Shown here piece after piece: positions 1 through 6,397 of a stretch of DNA of 20,620 nt. Source of the DNA: CAJPSE01 sp963514535 (GTDB lineage: Bacteria; Synergistota; Synergistia; Synergistales; Aminobacteriaceae); the NCBI GenBank assembly GCA_963514535.1, contig CAUPUB010000039.1, positions 1-20,620 of the forward strand, written 5' to 3'. The translations under genes were made by a program, and so were the position numbers. How positions within the stretch are numbered: the first letter of the stretch is position 1; each line of letters begins with the position of its first letter. The notes below the pieces were generated by a model, which was not told the origin of the DNA, did no database searches, and worked only from the letters and a program-made list of their open reading frames with translations.

Positions 1-4
1 GACG

Positions 5-694
5 ATGCGTCTGATCGATCTCTCTCAGGAGATTTTCGAGGGCATGTCCGTCTTCCCGATGCACCAGAACACCTTTATCATGACGAACATGACCCACGAG
101 GAGAACATGCGGAAGACCGGGAGCAAGACCCTGGGCTTCTCCGCGCGGAATCTGCTGATCAGCGAGCACTGCGGGACGCACACGGATGCGATATGGGAGT
201 TCGAGCCCAGGGGAAAGACGATCGACGAGATGTCGCTGAGCTACTTCTGGGGCAGCGCCATCTGCATCGACGTCAGCTTTGTCCCCGCCAGCCGCTACAT
301 CGAGCCCGCCGACCTGGAGGAGGCCGTGAGGAAATCCGGGCAGGAGCTGCGGAAGGGGGACATCGTCCTTCTGTACACGGGGCACTTCGACGCGAACTTC
401 GGGACGGACAGGTGGCAGACCGTCTATACGGGGCTCAGCTACGACGGCGCGCGCTGGCTGGCCGAGAACGGGGTTGTCAACGTCGGCGTGGACGCGCCGG
501 CCATCGACCATCCCGACGACCTGGACTTCTCCGGACACCTGGTCTGCGGTCGCTACAATATGACCAACACGGAGAACCTCTGCAACCTGGACAAAGTCCT
601 GAACAAGCGGTTTCTCTATTTCGGGCTGCCCCTCAGGATTCGTGCGGGGTCGGGGTCGCCCATCCGTGCCGTCGCCCTGCTGGACGAGGATTGA
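5..694 (+). CDS. cyclase-family metal-dependent hydrolase (kynurenine-formamidase-like)
   Basis: A 229-residue protein of the cyclase family (PF04199), whose known members are metal-dependent hydrolases such as kynurenine formamidase and isatin hydrolase. The signature HxGTHxD is present as H55-C-G-T-H59-T-D61 and supplies metal ligands. The N-terminal MRLIDLSQEI segment and a C-terminal region rich in GSGSP/RAVAL also fit the family, as does the full length. The ATG at position 5 gives a natural family N-terminus, but only four upstream bases are visible, so its ribosome site cannot be checked. It lies 84 bases ahead of a molybdenum hydroxylase operon on the same strand. This suggests that it opens or hydrolyses a heterocycle or amide produced by that enzyme. 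The family assignment is firm and the substrate is unknown. Confidence 0.88.
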   Translation: MRLIDLSQEIFEGMSVFPMHQNTFIMTNMTHEENMRKTGSKTLGFSARNLLISEHCGTHTDAIWEFEPRGKTIDEMSLSYFWGSAICIDVSFVPASRYIEPADLEEAVRKSGQELRKGDIVLLYTGHFDANFGTDRWQTVYTGLSYDGARWLAENGVVNVGVDAPAIDHPDDLDFSGHLVCGRYNMTNTENLCNLDKVLNKRFLYFGLPLRIRAGSGSPIRAVALLDED

Positions 695-778
695 TCTCCG
701 CCCCGGCGCGCCGCTTGGAACGAACGGCGCACCGGGCGGTTCCGATGTTGGATTTTACGACTTGATGGGGGACTGGCG

Positions 779-1654
779 ATGTCCATTTTGAAGGGGTACA
801 AGTGTGAAACCGTTGAGGAGGCGCTCCAGGTGCTCTCCGAGAACCGCGGAAACGCCAAGGTCGTGTCGGGGGGAACGGACATCGTCATCGCGGTGAGACA
901 CCACAGGCTCAAGGAGGAGATCCTGGTGGACGTCTTCGGCATCCCGGAGCTCAAGAGAATTGAGCGGACGGGGGGCTTCTGGGAGATCGGCGCGGCGCTT
1001 CCCTTCTCCCACATCGCGGGAAGCGGCCTTCCCCCCAATCTTATCGGCCTGAAGAAGGCGTGCAACTCCGTCGGTTCCCCACAAATTCGGAACAGGGGGA
1101 CAATTGGGGGCAACATCGCAAACGCCTCCACGGCGGCGGACACGGTTCCGATGATGGTGGCCCTGAGGGCTACCGCGGTGATCCGGAGCGTCGACGGGGA
1201 GAGGGAGACGCCGGTGGAGGAGATGTTCGACTCCAGGGAGAAGTGGCTGAAGCCCGACGAACTGCTGGTGAAGGTGCGGTTTCGGGACCCGGGGAAGAAC
1301 CAGTGCCTGACGAGCGCCAAGCTGGGGCTCCGGAAGGCCCTGGCCATCTCCAGGATGACCGTCGGGCTCTACCTGGAGGTCGGGGACGGCGGCGAGATTA
1401 CGGACGTGTCCGTGGCCAGCGGGGCCATCGGCAAGCACGCGATGCGCGAGCCCGACGTGGAGGCATTCCTGGAGGGGGTCAGCATACGCTCTGAGGATTA
1501 CTGGCGCGCGTCGGAGGCCTTCCAGGCATCCCTGGACGAGCGCCTGAAGGGGCGGAGCAGCCTGGGCTTCAAGCGGGAGGCGATCGTGGGTATTATGGAC
1601 GAGGCGCTGTCCGACGCGCTGCGTTATTTTTATTTCGGGGGGGAGCGCGCGTGA
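779..1654 (+). CDS. FAD-binding subunit of molybdenum hydroxylase (NdhF/CoxM/XdhB type)
   Basis: A 291-residue flavoprotein subunit that passes electrons from the iron-sulfur subunit to FAD in xanthine-dehydrogenase-family enzymes. The two FAD-binding segments are visible: VVSGGTD at residues 28-34, and the stretch 99-114 containing GSPQIRNRGTIGGN. The C-terminal CO-dehydrogenase flavoprotein domain follows, with VASGAIG near residue 215. A G-rich ribosome site lies just before the ATG at 779. Its stop (1652-1654) shares a base with an ATG of the next gene, indicating translational coupling. The length is close to the FAD subunit of Eubacterium barkeri nicotinate dehydrogenase (about 296 residues). 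The subunit identity is secure; the substrate of the whole enzyme is not. Confidence 0.93.
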   Translation: MSILKGYKCETVEEALQVLSENRGNAKVVSGGTDIVIAVRHHRLKEEILVDVFGIPELKRIERTGGFWEIGAALPFSHIAGSGLPPNLIGLKKACNSVGSPQIRNRGTIGGNIANASTAADTVPMMVALRATAVIRSVDGERETPVEEMFDSREKWLKPDELLVKVRFRDPGKNQCLTSAKLGLRKALAISRMTVGLYLEVGDGGEITDVSVASGAIGKHAMREPDVEAFLEGVSIRSEDYWRASEAFQASLDERLKGRSSLGFKREAIVGIMDEALSDALRYFYFGGERA

Positions 1655-2169
1655 TGGAGGCGCGTATAACGCGTATAATGGATGAGACGCGCGTGATGGA
1701 GATAGACATCACGGTGAACGGTGAACTGCACCATGTGGAGGTCGACGGAAACATGAGGCTCATCGACCTCCTGCGGGACAAGCTGCGGCTCACCGGGACC
1801 AAGGAGGGATGCAGCGAGGGGGAGTGCGGCGCCTGCACCGTGATCCTGAACGGGGAGACCGTCGATTCCTGCCTCGTCATGGCCTTCCAGTGCGACGGGG
1901 ACGAGGTGCTGACGATCGAGGGGCTGGAGCGGGATGGGGTTCTGCATCCCCTGCAGAAGAGCTTTATCGAGGTCGGCGCCGTGCAGTGCGGTTTCTGCAT
2001 CCCGGGGATGATCCTGTCCGCCAAGGCGCTGCTCGACAGGAACCCCAATCCGACGCGGGAGGAGATTCGCCGTGGGCTGTCGGGGAACCTCTGCCGCTGT
2101 ACCGGCTACAACAAGAGCATCGCCGCCGTGGAGCGGGTGGTGCGCGAGATGCGGGAGGTGCGAAAATGA
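1654..2169 (+). CDS. [2Fe-2S] subunit of molybdenum hydroxylase (NdhS/CoxS/XdhC type)
   Basis: This small iron-sulfur subunit carries two [2Fe-2S] clusters between the molybdenum site and FAD. Numbering from the ATG at 1654, the plant-ferredoxin-type cluster has C53, C58, C61 and C73 (GCSEGECGACTV). The second, four-helix domain has C112 and C115 (CGFC) plus C147 and C149 (CRC). Two starts compete. ATG 1654 overlaps the upstream stop as TGATG and has a G-rich ribosome site 8 bases ahead, giving 171 residues. ATG 1696 begins MEIDITVNG, the usual family N-terminus, and gives 157 residues, but lacks a clear ribosome site. The extra 14 residues come from a 42-base repeat. The stop overlaps the next ATG (ATGA). 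Confidence 0.93.
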   Translation: MEARITRIMDETRVMEIDITVNGELHHVEVDGNMRLIDLLRDKLRLTGTKEGCSEGECGACTVILNGETVDSCLVMAFQCDGDEVLTIEGLERDGVLHPLQKSFIEVGAVQCGFCIPGMILSAKALLDRNPNPTREEIRRGLSGNLCRCTGYNKSIAAVERVVREMREVRK

Positions 2170-3599
2170 CTTTGAGGACCAATTTGAGGACCGTTGGAAA
2201 AAACGTCGTCAGGCTGGATGCCTATGCCAAGGCAACCGGAAGGGCCCTGTATCCCCAGGATATCTTCATGGACGGGATGCTCTACGGAAAGACCTTGAGG
2301 TCCTCCAAGCCTCACGCCCGGATCGCGGTGGATACGGAGGCGGCGGAGAGGACGGCGGGCGTGCTCAAGGTGTTCACGTACAAGGACGTTCCGTGCGAGA
2401 ACAACCATGGGGTGCTCCTCAAGGACCACGAGGTCTTTGCCAGCGAGAAGGTCATCAGGATTGGGGAGCCCATCGCCTTCGTCGTCGGGGAGACGGAGGA
2501 GGCCTGCCGCGAGGGGCTGGGGAAGGTCCAGGTGGATTACGAGGAGCTTCCCGCCGTGTTCGACCCCGTCGAGGCCATGAAGGAGGGGGCCCCCATCGTT
2601 CATGGCGACACGAACCTGCTGTATCACTACAAGCTCCGGAGGGGGAACCTCGAGGAGGGCCGGGCGGCGAGCCGTGCGGTAGCGAGGAACACGTACCGCT
2701 CCCCCATGGTGGATCACGCCTTCATCCAGCCCGAGGCGGCGGTGGGCTACCTCGAGGAGGACGGGACCGTCGTCGTCGCCGTCGCCACGCAGTACCCTCA
2801 CTACGACCGGGAGGAGGTCTCCAGGAACCTGGGGCTTCCCGAGGAAAAGGTGAAGATCCTGAATACTGCGATAGGTGGGGCCTTCGGCGGCCGGGAGGAC
2901 ATCTCCCCCCAGATACACGTGGCGATGGCCGCGATGTACTTCAATCGTCCCGTCAAGACCGTCTACGACCGGGAGGAATCCTTCCTGTCCCACTCGAAGC
3001 GGCACCCCATGATCATGAAGTACGAGACGGGCGCCGATGCGGAGGGGTACCTGACCTATCTGGAGGTGGAGATCGTGGGGGATTCGGGCGCCCATTGCTC
3101 CTGGGCCTTCAACGTGCTGCGGAAGGCCGGCGTCCACGCGTCGGGGCCCTACGTCATCCCCCACGTCAAGGTGGACTCCTACGCGGTGTACACCAATAAC
3201 CCCTTCACCGGCGCCATGAGGGGCTTCGGGGCGACCCAGGTGCCGCTCGCGCACGAGCAGCAGATGGACATCCTCGCGGAGCGGCTGGGGATCAGTCCCC
3301 TGGAAATTCGGCTGAAGAACTGCTTCCGGCTGGGCTCCCAGACGGCCACAGGGCAGCTCCTCATGGAGAGCGTCCCGCTTCCGGAGTGCGTCTTCGAGGT
3401 GGAGGAGCGCTTTCACTTCAACGAGCGGTGGGGCATGAACAATCGCGTGGAGAGGCCCCGCTCGCTCGACAGGACGGCCATGCGGAGGATCATGGAGGGT
3501 GAGATGAAGGTCGAGATGGAGGTTGAGACGAAGGTCGAGACGCTTCCCGAGCCCTTTGAGGAGCCGGCCGTCGCCATGGCGGGAGACGGAGACGCGTGA
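2166..3599 (+). CDS. molybdopterin-binding large subunit, N-terminal half (NdhL-like)
   Basis: A 477-residue protein covering the first half of a xanthine-dehydrogenase-type molybdopterin subunit. It has the N-terminal a/b-hammerhead domain (about residues 15-130, with GRALYPQDI and SKPHARI), then the first Mo-cofactor domain. The glycine loop GGAFGGRE is at residues 237-244 and the substrate-pocket arginine motif AMRGFGATQ has R352. Ordinary family members continue in one chain of about 750-800 residues, whereas here the frame stops and a second gene supplies the rest. The same split occurs in Eubacterium barkeri nicotinate dehydrogenase (NdhL about 425 plus NdhM about 330 residues). This copy is longer because of a charged 12-base-repeat tail near the C-terminus. 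Start and stop both overlap neighbouring genes (ATGA, TGATG). A frameshift error is the alternative explanation for the split. Confidence 0.9.
   Translation: MTLRTNLRTVGKNVVRLDAYAKATGRALYPQDIFMDGMLYGKTLRSSKPHARIAVDTEAAERTAGVLKVFTYKDVPCENNHGVLLKDHEVFASEKVIRIGEPIAFVVGETEEACREGLGKVQVDYEELPAVFDPVEAMKEGAPIVHGDTNLLYHYKLRRGNLEEGRAASRAVARNTYRSPMVDHAFIQPEAAVGYLEEDGTVVVAVATQYPHYDREEVSRNLGLPEEKVKILNTAIGGAFGGREDISPQIHVAMAAMYFNRPVKTVYDREESFLSHSKRHPMIMKYETGADAEGYLTYLEVEIVGDSGAHCSWAFNVLRKAGVHASGPYVIPHVKVDSYAVYTNNPFTGAMRGFGATQVPLAHEQQMDILAERLGISPLEIRLKNCFRLGSQTATGQLLMESVPLPECVFEVEERFHFNERWGMNNRVERPRSLDRTAMRRIMEGEMKVEMEVETKVETLPEPFEEPAVAMAGDGDA
3501..3548 (+). repeat. 12-bp coding minisatellite in the large-subunit tail
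   Basis: Three full units and a partial fourth of a 12-base repeat, with consensus GAGAYGRAGGTY (units at 3501, 3513, 3525 and 3537). They encode alternating acidic and basic residues (EMKV, EMEV, ETKV, ET) just before the end of the NdhL-like protein. The unit is a multiple of three, so copy changes alter tail length without breaking the frame. Confidence 0.85.
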
Positions 3600-4615
3600 T
3601 GAAGAAACGCGGGGTCGGATTGGGCTTGACGTTCTATGGAACGGGTTACGGCAACGGGTTCCCCGACGTCTCCCGTGCCGAGGTCGAGCTGCTGCCGGAC
3701 GGGCGCGTCGGGATCCACACCGGCGTGACGGAGGTGGGGCAGGGCGGCAGGACGGTCATGACCCAAATCGGCGCGGAGGTCCTCCAGACGGACATGGAGC
3801 ATTTCATCCTGGTTCACGAGGACACCTCCCGGATGCCCGACTCCGGGACGGCCGCGGCCACGCGCCAGACCTACAACACGGGAAACGCCGTGAGGGTCGC
3901 GTGCGAAAAGTTTCGCGCCGCCCTCTGCGAGAGGGCGAAGGAGGCGCTGGAGCTCAACTCCACGGTGGGGCTGACGGTCCAGGACGCCGCGGTCTTCATC
4001 AAGTTCTTTCCCGAGAAGCGCATCACCCTGAGGGAGCTTGCGGAGCGGTACACGGGGGAGAACGCCATCAGCGTCAAGGACGAGTACGTCGCGCAGACGA
4101 CGCAGATGGACGGGGAGACGGGACAGGGCGCTCCCTATTGGCCCTACACCTTCAACGCCTGCGCTGTGGAGGTGCAGGTGGACACCCTGACGGGGAGGGT
4201 GGAGGTCCTCGACGCCGTGTTCGCCCAGGATGCGGGGAAGGCCGTCAACCCCCATCTCCTGGAGGGGCAGATGGACGGAGGGTTCGCCATGGGGCTGGGC
4301 TATACCCTGTTTGAGGACCTGAAGCTGGAGAACGGCGTGATGAAGAACGCTTCCTTCTCGAAGTACCTGATCCCCACGGCGTTGGACATGATCGACGTCG
4401 AGAACGTCATCGTCGAGGACCCCGAGTCGACGGCGCCCTTCGGGGCCAAGGGGATCGGGGAGCCGGTCATGCTGCCCATCGCCCCCGCGATCCTGAACTC
4501 TATTTACGACGCGGTGGGGGTGCGCATTTTGGAGCTTCCTGTCACCCCGGAGAGGATGCTCGCGGCGTTGAGAAAGGCCGGAAAGGCCCCCGAACGGGAG
4601 CCCGATCAGGTCTAG
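3599..4615 (+). CDS. molybdopterin-binding medium subunit, C-terminal half (NdhM-like)
   Basis: A 338-residue protein corresponding to the second molybdopterin domain of xanthine-dehydrogenase-type enzymes. Family landmarks are the N-terminal KRGVGLG segment, EVGQGGR at residues 45-51 (cofactor contact), the DAGKAVNPHLLEGQ segment, and GAKGIGEP at 282-289, whose E288 is the expected catalytic glutamate. The ATG at 3599 overlaps the previous stop as TGATG, so translation is probably coupled and the two halves are made together. The size is close to NdhM of nicotinate dehydrogenase (about 330). No terminator follows the stop. The last 174 bases and the 3' flank are repeated beyond the adjacent toxin-antitoxin genes. 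Confidence 0.9.
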   Translation: MKKRGVGLGLTFYGTGYGNGFPDVSRAEVELLPDGRVGIHTGVTEVGQGGRTVMTQIGAEVLQTDMEHFILVHEDTSRMPDSGTAAATRQTYNTGNAVRVACEKFRAALCERAKEALELNSTVGLTVQDAAVFIKFFPEKRITLRELAERYTGENAISVKDEYVAQTTQMDGETGQGAPYWPYTFNACAVEVQVDTLTGRVEVLDAVFAQDAGKAVNPHLLEGQMDGGFAMGLGYTLFEDLKLENGVMKNASFSKYLIPTALDMIDVENVIVEDPESTAPFGAKGIGEPVMLPIAPAILNSIYDAVGVRILELPVTPERMLAALRKAGKAPEREPDQV

Positions 4616-4664
4616 GAACGCCTCGAGCCTTCCGGATCATGCTCTGTATATGGTATTATTGTCC
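4442..4664 (+). repeat. direct repeat copy 1 (3' end of NdhM-like gene plus flank)
   Basis: This block runs from the GAKGIGEP codons of the NdhM-like gene, past its stop, to the motif ATTATTGTCC. It matches 5298-5531. Over the first 189 aligned bases there are 11 mismatches and no gaps by eye, about 94% identity. After the stop the match weakens (CATGCTCT, then ATTATTGTCC). The toxin-antitoxin module lies exactly between the two copies. Confidence 0.9.
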
Positions 4665-4685
4665 CATAAAAAGGAGACGATAATA
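4651..4685 (+). promoter_or_regulatory. extended -10 promoter and inverted-repeat operator of the toxin-antitoxin module
   Basis: An extended -10 (TG at 4651-4652, TATTAT at 4654-4659) is followed by ribosome site AAGGAGA at 4671-4677. Arms TATTATTGTC (4654-4663) and GACGATAATA (4676-4685) form an inverted repeat with 9 of 10 pairs matching, spanning from the -10 box to the antitoxin ATG. Phd/YefM-type antitoxins usually repress their own promoter at such sites. The same repeat could instead fold in mRNA and mask the ribosome site. No good -35 box was seen. Confidence 0.55.
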
Positions 4686-4945
4686 TGCCAAGAATTATTC
4701 CCATCAAGGAGCTGAAGGATACCGCCAGGATGTCCGATATGTGCCATGAATCCTCCGAACCGATTTACGTCACAAAAAATGGTTACGGTGACATGGTATT
4801 CATGAGCATGGAGACCTTTGAGGCGATGCGCCGTAGGGGGCAGATCTATCGTGAGCTGGAAATCTCTGAGCGACAGATCTCCGAGGGAAGGGTGAGGAGT
4901 GCCGAAGAAGCGCTCTCCGATGTGAGGGCGAGGTATGGTTTATAG
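4685..4945 (+). CDS. type II antitoxin, Phd/YefM family
   Basis: An 86-residue protein matching the Phd/YefM antitoxin pattern. The N-terminal DNA-binding part starts MPRIIPIKELKDTARMSDMC. It is followed by the family's EPIYVTKNGYGDMVFMSMETFEAM core (about residues 25-48) and a charged helical C-terminus that would wrap the toxin. Antitoxins of this type neutralise a RelE/ParE-like toxin and repress the operon. The start has ribosome site AAGGAGA seven bases upstream. It overlaps the toxin gene by 11 bases, the usual arrangement. Composition is more AT-rich than the hydroxylase genes upstream, suggesting separate acquisition. Confidence 0.88.
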   Translation: MPRIIPIKELKDTARMSDMCHESSEPIYVTKNGYGDMVFMSMETFEAMRRRGQIYRELEISERQISEGRVRSAEEALSDVRARYGL

Positions 4946-5246
4946 GCTCGATATCCCGCAGTGGGTGGAACGGCAGATCGATGACCGGATTGGATATGTG
5001 GTCGGTATCCTGAAAAATCTCTCGGCAGCTGGCGCTATACTTGACGACATCGAGCTTGCTTACGATCATCTGAAAAAGATGGCCGAGGCATATGGATATT
5101 GTACCGATCCCTGTCTTCGAGCAAAGAACTATCGAAAAATCTCGCTGAGTAGTCACGATTACATTTTTGTCTACAAAGTAGAGGGCGATATTGTGTATTT
5201 GCTGGGATTCTTTCATATGCTGGAGGATTATCGGACGAGGCTGTAA
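4935..5246 (+). CDS. type II toxin, RelE/ParE family
   Basis: A 103-residue small basic protein in the normal RelE/ParE position, directly downstream of and overlapping a Phd-type antitoxin. The N-terminus has the family's opening (MVYRLDIPQWVERQIDD). The C-terminal half has the strand pattern NYRKISLSSHDYIFVYKVEGDIVYLLGFFHMLEDYRTRL, written here only to show the arginine/tyrosine-rich core with a final H-x-x-x-D-Y-R. RelE-type members cut mRNA at the ribosome and ParE-type members inhibit gyrase; the sequence alone does not decide which applies. Ribosome site GCGAGG precedes the ATG. The TAA is immediately followed by an ATG opening the NdhM-like fragment. Confidence 0.85.
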   Translation: MVYRLDIPQWVERQIDDRIGYVVGILKNLSAAGAILDDIELAYDHLKKMAEAYGYCTDPCLRAKNYRKISLSSHDYIFVYKVEGDIVYLLGFFHMLEDYRTRL

Positions 5247-5471
5247 ATGCGGGGGCAGCAGCAACGATACCCGGGAAAACAGGAAAATTGGATGTTGGGG
5301 GCCAAGGGGATCGGGGAGCCGGTCATGCTGCCCGTAGCCCCCGCGATTTTGAACGCCATCTACGACGCGGTGGGGGTGCGCATTCTGGAGCTTCCCGTCA
5401 CCCCGGAGAGGATGCTCGCGGCGTTGAGAAGGGCCGGAAAGCCCCCCGAACGGGAGCCCGATCAGGTCTAG
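5247..5471 (+). pseudogene. C-terminal fragment of an NdhM-like molybdopterin subunit
   Basis: This 74-codon open frame starts at an ATG directly after the toxin stop. The first 17 codons match nothing recognised. From 5298 it repeats the last 57 residues of the NdhM-like protein, from GAKGIGEP to EREPDQV, in the same frame and with the same stop. Five codons differ silently and four change residues (I to V, S to A, K to R, A to P). It cannot bind the cofactor alone, so it is a remnant of a second, diverged gene copy. TAA-ATG coupling with the toxin gene could still allow translation. Confidence 0.8.
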
Positions 5472-5531
5472 GAACGCCTCGAGCCTCCCTGGGGGCCAGA
5501 CTCATGCTCTCTGCATAGGGGATTATTGTCC
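5298..5531 (+). repeat. direct repeat copy 2 (NdhM 3' end plus flank)
   Basis: Second copy of the block at 4442-4664, offset by 856 bases without gaps through the stop codon and the following GAACGCCTCGAGCCT. It then continues with an 11-base insertion to the same closing ATTATTGTCC (5522-5531). The -10-like TATTAT of copy 1 reads GATTAT here, so the antitoxin promoter is not duplicated intact. Confidence 0.88.
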
Positions 5532-5559
5532 GCCAGATCGTCAAGTCAAATGCGATAAG

Positions 5560-6267
5560 TTACATTGTCCGGGAGCCCGGATTACGCGGAACATCCTTCC
5601 AGGGGCCATTATCCAAACGGGTAAAGAGCATTTCCCGTAATCCGGCGCTGTCTTTTTTCCTCAGACACTCCAACAACTTATCGTGGAATGTGACCCCCAT
5701 CTCCATCTGCCATTCCTCAAGGAGCCATCGATGGAGTGCACTCTGGATTTGAAAGGAAAAGTTCCGAAGCAACCTGCGTGTCCAAATACAATTATCCTTC
5801 GCCAAAGCATAAAGAGACGTATGAAATAACATCTCCTGCCTGGCGTACTTGAATGCTTTGGCCTCATTGGATTCGGAAAGCTTTGTGATGGAGCGCATTT
5901 CCTCATTGATTGCCTCGATTGGTGCGAGCTCCTCATAATCGGGGCCACCCAAGGATAGAACCGACTCCAGTAAGTTGTATTCGAGAAGAGTTCTCAGTTT
6001 ATTGATTTCAACAAATTCTTCCTCACGAAAATCCGCAACGAACCAACCCCGATATTGCTCTGACGCGACAAGCCCTTGTGCCTCGAGCTCTTTTAAGGCT
6101 TCTCGAATTGGGGCCCGACTTACCTGGAGTATCCGTGAGAGCGCTCTTTCATTAATCTGATCCCCAGGAGAAAGGCTCCTGGTCTTAAAAATCTGTGTCC
6201 GAAGGTATTGATCCACCAGGTCCTTCAATTTTCCACCATTGATATTTGCCTCCCCACTCTTGACCAA
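5560..6267 (-). CDS. GntR-family transcriptional regulator, FCD subfamily
   Basis: A 235-residue regulator with an N-terminal winged helix-turn-helix (about residues 15-78; key stretch NERALSRILQVSRAPIREALKELEAQGLV) and a C-terminal all-helical FCD ligand domain (about 85-220, including the LFHTSLYAL helix). FadR/FCD proteins usually bind palindromic sites and release them on binding a carboxylate or amino-acid-like ligand. The start is a TTG at 6265-6267 with strong ribosome site AAGGAGG ten bases upstream; no better ATG exists. It is the last gene in the leftward peptide-transport locus and faces the NdhM fragment tail to tail. It probably controls the transporter and hydrolase genes, and the palindrome at 14047-14077 is the best candidate site. 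Confidence 0.9.
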   Translation of the reverse strand: MVKSGEANINGGKLKDLVDQYLRTQIFKTRSLSPGDQINERALSRILQVSRAPIREALKELEAQGLVASEQYRGWFVADFREEEFVEINKLRTLLEYNLLESVLSLGGPDYEELAPIEAINEEMRSITKLSESNEAKAFKYARQEMLFHTSLYALAKDNCIWTRRLLRNFSFQIQSALHRWLLEEWQMEMGVTFHDKLLECLRKKDSAGLREMLFTRLDNGPWKDVPRNPGSRTM

Positions 6268-6302
6268 TCTTTTCTTTCCTCCTTAGACGAAAGGAACTCT
6301 TT

Positions 6303-6334
6303 ATTATGTTCTTATCTGATTATGTTCTTACCTG
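6303..6334. repeat. adjacent 16-bp tandem repeat upstream of the GntR gene
   Basis: ATTATGTTCTTATCTG (6303-6318) is followed at once by ATTATGTTCTTACCTG (6319-6334), with 15 of 16 bases identical. It lies 36-67 bases upstream of the TTG start of the - strand GntR gene. On that strand each unit supplies a CATAAT, a possible -10 box. It may be an operator or a duplicated promoter element; no matching -35 box was found. Confidence 0.7.
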
Positions 6335-6357
6335 TCGGATTATTAATCCCAAGAATC

Positions 6358-6386
6358 AGGCTAAGGGGTGGTAAGCCCCTTAGCCT
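6358..6386 (-). terminator. hairpin downstream of the solute-binding protein gene
   Basis: Perfect 11-bp arms AGGCTAAGGGG (6358-6368) and CCCCTTAGCCT (6376-6386) around a 7-base loop, 12 bases beyond the stop of the - strand binding-protein gene. The strand has no clear U-run after the stem (GATTCTTGG), so it may be a weak terminator or a 3'-end stabiliser that lowers read-through into the regulator gene. Confidence 0.6.
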
Positions 6387-6397
6387 GTCAGAAGGTA

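Noticed and set aside
1673..1678. Perfect TATAAT inside the start of the iron-sulfur gene as an internal promoter
   Set aside because: No -35-like sequence lies 16-18 bases upstream, and the motif is part of a short tandem repeat.
1809..2165. Upstream in-frame extension of the NdhL-like gene
   Set aside because: It lies wholly inside the iron-sulfur gene in another frame. The ATG at 2166 gives the family N-terminus and an ATGA overlap.
2106..3416. Long open frame on the - strand opposite the large hydroxylase subunit
   Set aside because: It mirrors a firmly identified gene in GC-rich DNA, has no recognisable domain and no suitable ribosome site. It is a codon-bias shadow.
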